Shown here: positions 63,201 through 64,000 of the stretch, piece after piece
How positions within the stretch are numbered: the stretch's first letter is position 1
How the letters are laid out: each line of letters begins with the position of its first letter
Assembly: GCF_037975245.1 (NCBI RefSeq)
Contig: NC_092581.1
Location: 17,404,303 to 17,468,302, forward strand
Direction of reading: 5' to 3'
Length of the DNA stretch: 64,000 nucleotides
From: Apostichopus japonicus
Taxonomy: Eukaryota > Echinodermata > Holothuroidea > Aspidochirotida > Stichopodidae
The notes under the pieces: generated by a model
The model's database searches: none
The model's input: the letters and a program-made list of their open reading frames with translations, nothing else
Told to the model about the DNA's origin: nothing
Translations under genes and position numbers: made by a program

Positions 63201-64000
63201 GATGGCCTTTGTGAAGGAGACAGGCTTTGGAGAGGAGAAGTTGATCCGGCAGAGTAGTGTAATGGGAGTCTCTTGACCGTGTTGTCCAGAAATGGGTCTG
63301 ATAGTTTGACCTTCCAAAAATGTAACATCCAACACTGTGACCTTACTGCCATCACCAGCTTCCACTTCTGGTAACTCAACATCAATCACAGATTTACTGT
63401 AACAAAGTAAACAAAACTTATGGTAACTTGACATATTACCATCAAGTGATCAAAGGGTGGCCTCCTTTACTTACCTTGTAAATCCATGAGCATATATGGT
63501 CAGATCAGTTGAAGTAGATAATGGCTCTGTTGTCATGACGATTAACAAGTGATCAAGGGTGGCCTCCTTTACTTACCTTGTAAATCCATGAGCATATATG
63601 GTCAGATCAGTTGAAGTAGATAATGGCTCTGTTGTCATGACGATTAACAAGTTATCAAGGGTGGGTTCCTTCACTTACCTTGTAAATCCATGAGCATGTA
63701 TGGTCAGATCAGTTGAAGTACAAGTAGATAATGGCTCTGTTGTCATGACGATTAACAAGGCATCAAGTATGGGTTCCTTCACTTACCTTGTAAATCCATG
63801 AGCATGTATAGTCAGGTCAGTTGATGTAGAAGTAGATAATGGCTCTGTTGTCATGATGATAAACAAGTGATCAAAGGACGGCCTCCTTCACTTACCTTGT
63901 AAATCCATGAGCATATATGGTCAGATCAGTTGAAGTAGAAGTAGATAATGGCTCTGTTGTCATGATGATAAACAAGTGATCAAAGGGTGGGTTCCTTCAC
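35991..64000 (-). CDS. CFAP47: Cilia- and flagella-associated protein 47, C-terminal ~60% (5' end outside window)
   Basis: Twenty-five exons, listed separately, join with correct phase at every GT-AG junction into about 1,897 residues ending at a TGA (35,991-35,993). Features in order: ASH/MSP-like beta domains, a calponin-homology domain across 52,847-54,546 plus 51,999-52,133 (NIYCVGERILLSWLNHHYE ... LLDGLVLGAILAAHVPF ... AIDITDPNPV), then some 1,300 residues of further ASH-like domains (for example LLINEEVGEFIYGID) and a conserved tail (MQWTYNIIGLIPEYNSP ... SSPIKGS). CFAP47 (formerly CHDC2/CXorf22) is an axonemal protein needed for sperm flagella in mammals. The CH-then-ASH order and length fit CFAP47 rather than HYDIN, whose CH domain is N-terminal. 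Several introns carry tandem arrays made from their own exon-intron borders. Confidence 0.88.
36201..37213. other. Last CFAP47 intron, AT-rich
   Basis: Contains a poly-C run of about 18 at 36,294-36,311. Degenerate 'ttgacatataccaattt'-type words recur on both strands between 36,500 and 37,090. No gene. Confidence 0.6.
37214..37382 (-). CDS. CFAP47: CFAP47 exon: last ASH-like domain
   Basis: Acceptor attatctttttcag, donor GTGCAG|gtaagc. Encodes HPVPFNAYFVAGSDLEFTVS, then GELHPVGTKGTLITIGFTP and a KTYQAKLVVQ strand, a clear ASH/MSP-type beta pattern. Confidence 0.93.
37750..37995 (-). mobile_element. SINE-like dispersed repeat, copy 1
   Basis: Aligns block by block with 49,805-50,030: 'tcggcct', 'taagcagccacat', 'atgggagaag', 'ttacacat', 'atttctcctgg', 'atgctaggttt'. 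On the minus strand it carries ggttctaatcc, close to an RNA polymerase III B box, so a tRNA-derived SINE is likely. It lies in a CFAP47 intron. Confidence 0.55.
38340..38515 (-). repeat. Short tandem duplications downstream of a donor
   Basis: 'acataggtacatggttgcct' and 'ctttgtttgtgacag' words recur about three times within 180 bp, starting about 50 bp inside the intron after the exon ending at 38,567. Confidence 0.65.
38567..38728 (-). CDS. CFAP47: CFAP47 exon
   Basis: Acceptor tgtttgtttttcag, donor AGCAAA|gtatgc. Encodes HDVQLCVTSATGGVWRFPLR, FNSTEPPIDDVITVESSG and a GFRLTSQA strand. ASH-like. Confidence 0.92.
38731..39110 (-). repeat. Two tandem copies of ~190 bp abutting an acceptor
   Basis: The segments 38,731-38,920 and 38,924-39,110 are nearly identical. 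The left copy includes the polypyrimidine tract of the acceptor at 38,729; the right copy has lost the AG. Confidence 0.9.
39621..39792 (-). CDS. CFAP47: CFAP47 exon
   Basis: Acceptor ttcttcttgttcag, donor ATGAA|gtaagg. Encodes GNAVASEFNYEFLFNSEEAR, then VSINLVRKERDQLTGTVNLL and FSPFKVM. Confidence 0.93.
40335..40848 (-). repeat. 57 bp array beginning at a 5' splice site, nine copies
   Basis: The unit on the gene strand is ggtgagaaaacacacccaca, then gtgcccagcttgcatgcagt, then cttgccctgccaatgtg. cattggcag starts at 40,335, 40,392, 40,449 and so on, every 57 bp. The authentic donor of the exon ending at 40,849 is GAAG|gtgagaaaac, identical to the start of each unit, so each copy has a GTGAG donor core. 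57 is a multiple of three, which explains long false frames on both strands. Confidence 0.95.
40849..41355 (-). CDS. CFAP47: CFAP47 exon (169 residues), two ASH-like stretches
   Basis: Acceptor ccattattttacag, donor GTGAAG|gtgag. Encodes NTNLTLAATDYLESNRIRTD, then PKATLDIPVVFAPGDMNLHE, REDGIKWV, IRWLYPIHGIPE and RIEERLQVTLTG. Reading past the donor gives a stop after 22 codons. Confidence 0.95.
41590..41705. repeat. Self-complementary tgtacaaaat array
   Basis: About nine repeats of ttttgtacaaaatgta / ttataattttg in alternating direction. TGTACA and TTATAA cores make the tract palindromic at a 12-13 bp scale. Confidence 0.85.
41931..42087 (-). CDS. CFAP47: CFAP47 exon
   Basis: Acceptor tctttattgttag, donor CTTACAG|gtgaat. 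Encodes LGEWKFLLSGTGVTPTPVDP, then SNTSLIIPFRNPTDEQVLVD. The GTG and FRNPTDE motifs are typical ASH borders. Confidence 0.93.
42341..42445 (-). CDS. CFAP47: CFAP47 exon
   Basis: Acceptor tttgcccatcag, donor GAACAG|gtaagt, phase 0. Encodes VVLAPHSTTEIPVQFMPSAL and AVISFTCEQ. Confidence 0.92.
42495..42930 (-). repeat. ~20 bp array (catactcatgtatgacaaat)
   Basis: About 20 imperfect units starting some 50 bp inside the intron after the exon ending at 42,982. Several units contain tactcacgtac on the plus strand, which reads gtacgtgagta on the gene strand: a GTGAGT donor-like word. Confidence 0.88.
42982..43201 (-). CDS. CFAP47: CFAP47 exon
   Basis: Acceptor cttcatttgcag, donor AAGCG|gtaaga. Encodes LIFQNPAVGEIWYQLELTSK, ACPHMTCELGKWSRQFIKL and NNFTLEIEHDQA. 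The FQNPAVGEIWYQL motif is characteristic of CFAP47/HYDIN-type ASH repeats. Confidence 0.95.
43527..43889 (-). CDS. CFAP47: CFAP47 exon
   Basis: Acceptor ttattttctctctctag, donor GGAAG|gtagtt (a weaker donor). Opens with a Thr/Ser-rich linker, then GYRVWYNIEVQSSPAPPEKV, MMEVEVSNPLPRTLTFDVTI, GIGLSGES and FYQLVFAPSSVGVSQG. Confidence 0.95.
43890..45141. other. CFAP47 intron without arrays
   Basis: AT-rich, no tandem array and no gene. A polypyrimidine/C-rich patch lies at 45,090-45,118 on the plus strand. Confidence 0.6.
45142..45348 (-). CDS. CFAP47: CFAP47 exon
   Basis: Acceptor tttttatgttag, donor TTTAG|gtaaga. Encodes FEEVVRVPNVTSQKLTYRAQ, then SGPKSVTVLPGKEEEYKIIV, PWKRGTLKGLLSFVAGG. 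Confidence 0.95.
45380..45665 (-). repeat. Two diverged ~150 bp tandem copies
   Basis: 'ctagccagacctttgagac', 'tcttgaaaacaataacagtt' and 'ctccaattctttnatttagt' recur in order. Confidence 0.8.
45883..46001 (-). CDS. CFAP47: CFAP47 exon
   Basis: Acceptor tctcgttttacag, donor GACAC|gtaagc. Encodes GKLSLINQEDGMEHHFSLRG and LALDHIVIKCSAGD. The F-L-G strand is ASH-like. Confidence 0.92.
46342..46485 (-). CDS. CFAP47: CFAP47 exon
   Basis: Acceptor atgttcacttgacag, donor ATAACG|gtgaga, phase 0. Encodes VNHSDEDWYLDCTIDGLGFY, then QIVARKGQTTKYPLMFRPSF. Confidence 0.93.
46940..47345 (-). repeat. ~28 bp array (actataccaggtatctgactattcatg)
   Basis: About 14 imperfect units near the 5' end of the intron that follows the exon ending at 47,426. 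An artefactual minus-strand frame of 147 codons runs through it. Confidence 0.88.
47426..47631 (-). CDS. CFAP47: CFAP47 exon
   Basis: Acceptor aattttccatcttcag, donor CCAATC|gtaagt. Encodes IVMDNGSATLPIKFTPKGGG, NYPCQVILKSPHDVRVYQIE, CIV and SPVHQSVSQDIPI. Strong ASH pattern (FTPKG...Y.C..IL.S..D.R...). Confidence 0.96.
48203..48613 (-). CDS. CFAP47: CFAP47 exon (137 residues)
   Basis: Acceptor tttatctctcacag, donor GAAACAG|gtaaca. Encodes TGRGMFGGDEQIIYWTCESN, VLKEELIVPATNIAKERALV, a helical linker and YEVEVSSKYFHAPGVLYMST. Confidence 0.94.
48860..48903 (+). other. G-quadruplex-prone tract
   Basis: Four GGGG runs separated by single A residues (gggga x3, then ggggtgg) on the plus strand, inside a CFAP47 intron. 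The pre-mRNA would carry the C-rich complement. Confidence 0.6.
48904..49421. other. CFAP47 intron without arrays
   Basis: AT-rich with a short ggagaggggagagagagg purine tract near 49,175. No gene seen. Confidence 0.55.
49422..49679 (-). CDS. CFAP47: CFAP47 exon: ASH domain
   Basis: Acceptor gtgtctctacag, donor GCTGCTG|gtaagc. Encodes SSQVTAFYVECKSVYLEAEA, then ISVDFLPFHLGKFQCSVLLI and NEEVGEFIYGIDATSLLP. The V.F.PF..G.F.C...L.N..VGEF.Y motif is the best single CFAP47-type signature in the window. Confidence 0.97.
49805..50030 (-). mobile_element. SINE-like dispersed repeat, copy 2
   Basis: Second member of the family at 37,750-37,995, same orientation. On the minus strand it carries gggctcaatccc (B-box-like). 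It lies in the intron after the exon ending at 50,140, i.e. also at an intron of CFAP47. Confidence 0.55.
50140..50404 (-). CDS. CFAP47: CFAP47 exon
   Basis: Acceptor cttcttttcaatag, donor GCCAATA|gtaagt. Encodes GLIQCESPCYQLKRVDLEIF, NPFKESGEFKIVLAETVSLT, a Gly/Ser/Lys-rich loop and a basic linker. The N.F...G.F.I.L ASH strand is clear. Confidence 0.94.
50484..50575 (-). repeat. Stray copy of the 51.5 kb array unit
   Basis: 'gcagtcaggaaagaatatt', 'aaggagccctcacaccaaac' and 'gtagtgttgtaagaaccc' match 51,490-51,575 almost base for base, but lie in the next intron, about 1 kb away across an exon. Confidence 0.85.
50600..50870 (-). repeat. 24 bp array (gtatgacagaggttaaaggtcatg)
   Basis: About eleven units; five near-perfect ones at about 50,670-50,790. 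Each contains AGGTTAAAGGTCA, one mismatch from a DR1 nuclear-receptor half-site pair. Confidence 0.9.
51065..51328 (-). CDS. CFAP47: CFAP47 exon: ASH domain after the CH domain
   Basis: Acceptor gttatttttgcag, donor CCAGAT|gtaagt, phase 0 at both ends, 88 codons. Encodes VQLSNPSNKPLVYHAIIAGQ, DFDLPKGGIVTIPPKTKHDL and VNFTSRFLRPAQAVLVLVGR. NPSNKPLVY and the VNFTSRF..P..A.L.L strands are typical. Confidence 0.97.
51480..52060 (-). repeat. Array of exon-end plus 5' splice site, ~87-96 bp units
   Basis: From the exon ending at 51,999, units of 87-96 bp repeat leftwards about five times. Each has ~60 nt resembling the exon end (gtacaccanagacnncagnc, tagtttgtaggaaccctaca) followed by a donor-like cctggngtaagac and about 30 nt of intron. 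Donor equivalents lie near 51,910, 51,815, 51,719 and 51,631; the last ones have decayed. The diverged copies retain gtaaga but contain in-frame stops. Confidence 0.92.
51999..52133 (-). CDS. CFAP47: CFAP47 exon: end of CH domain
   Basis: Acceptor gttgtcatctacag, donor CGCCAG|gtaagg, phase 0 at both ends. Encodes AIDITDPNPVSLLMLCVHLY, QRLPQYTPKTAVEFVGTL. The D-I-DPNP-LM-VYLY segment is the last helix of the CH domain. The exon's 3' end seeds the array to its left. Confidence 0.96.
52735..52818 (+). mobile_element. Hammerhead-like repeat end (Penelope-type hallmark)
   Basis: tttgaagaagatcctgctag, gatcgaaacgtc: a TGAAGA-like core, a perfect 6 bp hairpin (gatcct/aggatc) and CGAAACGTC at 52,765-52,796. 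Outer arms tgtgtaagag and cttttacaca can pair. This 'tgaagaag-hairpin-cgaaacgtc' signature is common at ends of animal Penelope-like elements with hammerhead remnants. The core is TTGAAGA rather than CUGANGA, so it is probably inactive. Confidence 0.5.
52847..53061 (-). CDS. CFAP47: CFAP47 exon: core of CH domain
   Basis: Acceptor caatttctcag, donor ATTCAG|gtaagg. Encodes PASRWVVNFDYDLLDGLVLG, AILAAHVPFLINTHLVGMYT and QCLHNALKVVTAFRYIGLDY. The RW-VNFD-DL-DGLVL signature is that of the CFAP47 CH domain. Confidence 0.98.
53150..54230 (-). repeat. ~120 bp higher-order tandem array
   Basis: 'tacctccacatgga' recurs at about 53,221, 53,341, 53,462, 53,582, 53,702, 53,822, 53,942 and 54,061. Each 120 bp unit contains about three ~40 bp subunits (gttctcaattaaaccaggta, tattatctccacaggtaagt). 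It lies in the intron after the exon ending at 54,354. Confidence 0.93.
54354..54546 (-). CDS. CFAP47: CFAP47 exon: start of CH domain
   Basis: Acceptor caatcaacttttag, donor CAAAAAG|gtatct. Encodes VLVLARVTPRQYKNLP, then SNIYCVGERILLSWLNHHYE, NQRHKIW. ERILL-WLN-YE is the first CH helix in this family. Confidence 0.97.
54910..55141 (-). CDS. CFAP47: CFAP47 exon: region before CH domain
   Basis: Acceptor catatccttacag, donor ATTAAG|gtaggt. Encodes ASISHIKPEFLFEPPDYYRW, VKLQNKAKEKKWLREGKDLS, a Ser/Gln linker and FESVSKRAWTDLMLQTIK. Only the frame dictated by the flanking phases is open. Confidence 0.95.
55634..59984 (-). repeat. 64 bp array: 68 copies of an exon-intron border
   Basis: On the gene strand each unit is the last 35 nt of the exon (cattggcaacacactacaat, gatgacattcctcaa) joined to the first 29 nt of the intron (gtaagtcattcactgattga, tgataggga). 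'cttgag' recurs from 55,661 to 59,949, exactly 67 x 64 bp, with no net indel. About 60 units keep GTAAGT; eight have ataagt. Those eight include 56,811, 57,579, 59,115 and 59,883, separated by multiples of 768 bp (12 units), so the array has a higher-order period. Variants fall into three classes at the 'tcaatcagtg / tcaatcaatta / agtaatcactg' site. Confidence 0.97.
59950..60177 (-). CDS. CFAP47: CFAP47 exon; its 3' end seeds the 64 bp array
   Basis: Acceptor tattgttttgcag, donor CTCAA|gtaagt. Encodes GVSKGSAADAAQDKSSKTPA, a Lys/Asn-rich linker, YTKTIYDLLAHLSGRPVPGI, then RVRQLHWQHTTMMTFL. Read-through of the donor gives AAG then TAA, an immediate stop. Confidence 0.95.
60181..60580 (-). repeat. 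Two ~195 bp copies including a 3' splice site
   Basis: The block that ends at the true acceptor and exon start (ggatacaccactgcaaaaca on the plus strand) is repeated once upstream as ggatacatcgctacaaaata. The extra copy keeps a weaker acceptor (ttattttgtag) and about 15-20 nt of exon-like sequence. The rest shares 'gacaggcaagcaagcaagca' and 'gatagaaagaaatgcaaaag'. Confidence 0.88.
61114..61366 (-). CDS. CFAP47: CFAP47 exon
   Basis: Acceptor taattcctctgcag, donor CTCAGAAG|gtaaca. Opens with a polar linker (STYPSTPRDGAVN), then RSLGSAVFPNEETEEGVFHH, EVLTAVQRWITLHGWPGGPF. Confidence 0.94.
61452..61833. mobile_element. hAT-type MITE with 8 bp TSD
   Basis: The ends are cagggtttccctaac and gttaaggaacccctg, imperfect inverted repeats. 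Flanking 8-mers are ctctaaag (61,444-61,451) and ctctatag (61,834-61,841), 7/8 identical and fitting the hAT preference for T at position 2 and A at position 7. At 382 bp with no coding capacity, it lies in a CFAP47 intron 80 bp upstream of an acceptor. Confidence 0.85.
62254..62531 (-). CDS. CFAP47: CFAP47 exon
   Basis: Acceptor tattttTGTTTGCAG, donor GTCACGG|gtatgt. Encodes FSVPVTATADNCLLTAYPFV, AQHRMDFQIVTEQ, then a Ser/Thr/Gly-rich, probably disordered linker. The FSVPVTATADNC start is an ASH strand. Confidence 0.94.
62725..63022 (-). mobile_element. tRNA-derived SINE
   Basis: On the minus strand the head reads like a class II (Ser/Leu-type) tRNA: A box tggccaattgg (63,004-63,014), gcttaggcgtcggac, then B box ggttcgactcc (62,960-62,970). 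The body ends in agcgctttgagatctatcgc and gcgctatataaaaagc with a T/A-rich tail, a 3' end frequent among marine-invertebrate SINEs. It lies within a CFAP47 intron. Confidence 0.8.
63175..63396 (-). CDS. CFAP47: CFAP47 exon: ASH domain
   Basis: Acceptor tttactttgttacag, donor GGAAACAG|gtaagc. Encodes KSVIDVELPEVEAGDGSKVT, VLDVTFLEGQTIRPIS, ITLLCRINFSSPKPVSFTKA and IKFVDSNGN. The split codon AG|T joins to the GFT(AG) end found in the array to the right. Confidence 0.95.
63465..64000 (-). repeat. CFAP47: 102-109 bp array of exon end plus donor; source exon of CFAP47 off the right edge
   Basis: Donor positions (ttacct on the plus strand) recur at 63,471, 63,573, 63,675, 63,783 and 63,892, with a sixth unit cut by the window edge. 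On the gene strand each unit encodes FDHLFIIMTTEPLSTSTDLT, IYAHGFT and then AG|gtaagt: an ASH strand followed by a splice donor with about 20 nt of intron. The phase (2) matches the next exon. Reading past any donor gives AGG TAA, a stop. Which copy is used is unknown; the 5'-most intact one is the natural choice. Confidence 0.85.

Noticed and set aside
35991-64000. HYDIN as the identity of the minus-strand gene
   Set aside because: HYDIN also has ASH repeats and a CH domain, but its CH domain is near the N-terminus. Here about 1,300 residues follow it and the C-terminal tail fits CFAP47.

Overview
The window looks like nuclear DNA from an AT-rich marine invertebrate, probably a deuterostome and possibly an echinoderm. 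The evidence is spliced genes with GT-AG introns, a ciliary gene, tRNA-derived SINEs, hAT-type MITEs and very many minisatellites. The echinoderm suggestion rests on the general look of the dispersed 'ggtcaaaggtca' intron repeats and is weak. No bacterial, organellar or viral genes were recognised.

Layout. (1) Bases 1-27,701 hold no convincing coding exon. The region is a patchwork of tandem arrays (15, 61, 20, 14, about 59 and 22 bp units), dispersed repeats, one perfect hAT MITE (13,619-14,079) and one TTAA-flanked MITE (5,150-5,682). It may be the long 5' intron or upstream region of the next gene. (2) 27,702-35,263, plus strand: seven phase-consistent 3' exons of SUPT3H (SPT3), the TBP-contacting subunit of the SAGA coactivator, ending at a stop codon. 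The exon or exons with the start codon were not found. (3) 35,991-64,000, minus strand: 25 phase-consistent exons (about 1,897 residues) covering the calponin-homology domain and the whole C-terminal half of CFAP47, an axonemal protein with repeated ASH/MSP-like domains. Its 5' part lies beyond the right edge. The two genes converge tail to tail, with 727 bp between their stop codons.

The most unusual feature is how tandem arrays relate to splice sites. In CFAP47 three arrays are built from units that join the last part of an exon to the first part of its intron, so every unit carries a copy of the 5' splice site. The largest (about 55,634-59,984) has 68 copies of a 64 bp unit in perfect 64 bp register: the last 35 nt of the exon plus the first 29 nt of the intron, with about 60 intact GTAAGT donors and a 768 bp higher-order period. 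Similar arrays lie at 51,480-52,060 and 63,465-64,000. A fourth (40,335-40,848) starts exactly at a donor and repeats its GTGAG. Most other arrays in both genes also begin just downstream of a 5' splice site. This suggests either repeated tandem duplication across exon-intron borders or a decoy-donor arrangement that could affect splicing. Reading through the first donor of the 68-copy array gives an immediate in-frame stop, just before the CH domain.

The two genes have no obvious joint function (transcription coactivator and cilium). Their relationship here is positional: convergent 3' ends, possible overlapping UTRs and a shared tendency to carry minisatellites at intron 5' ends.
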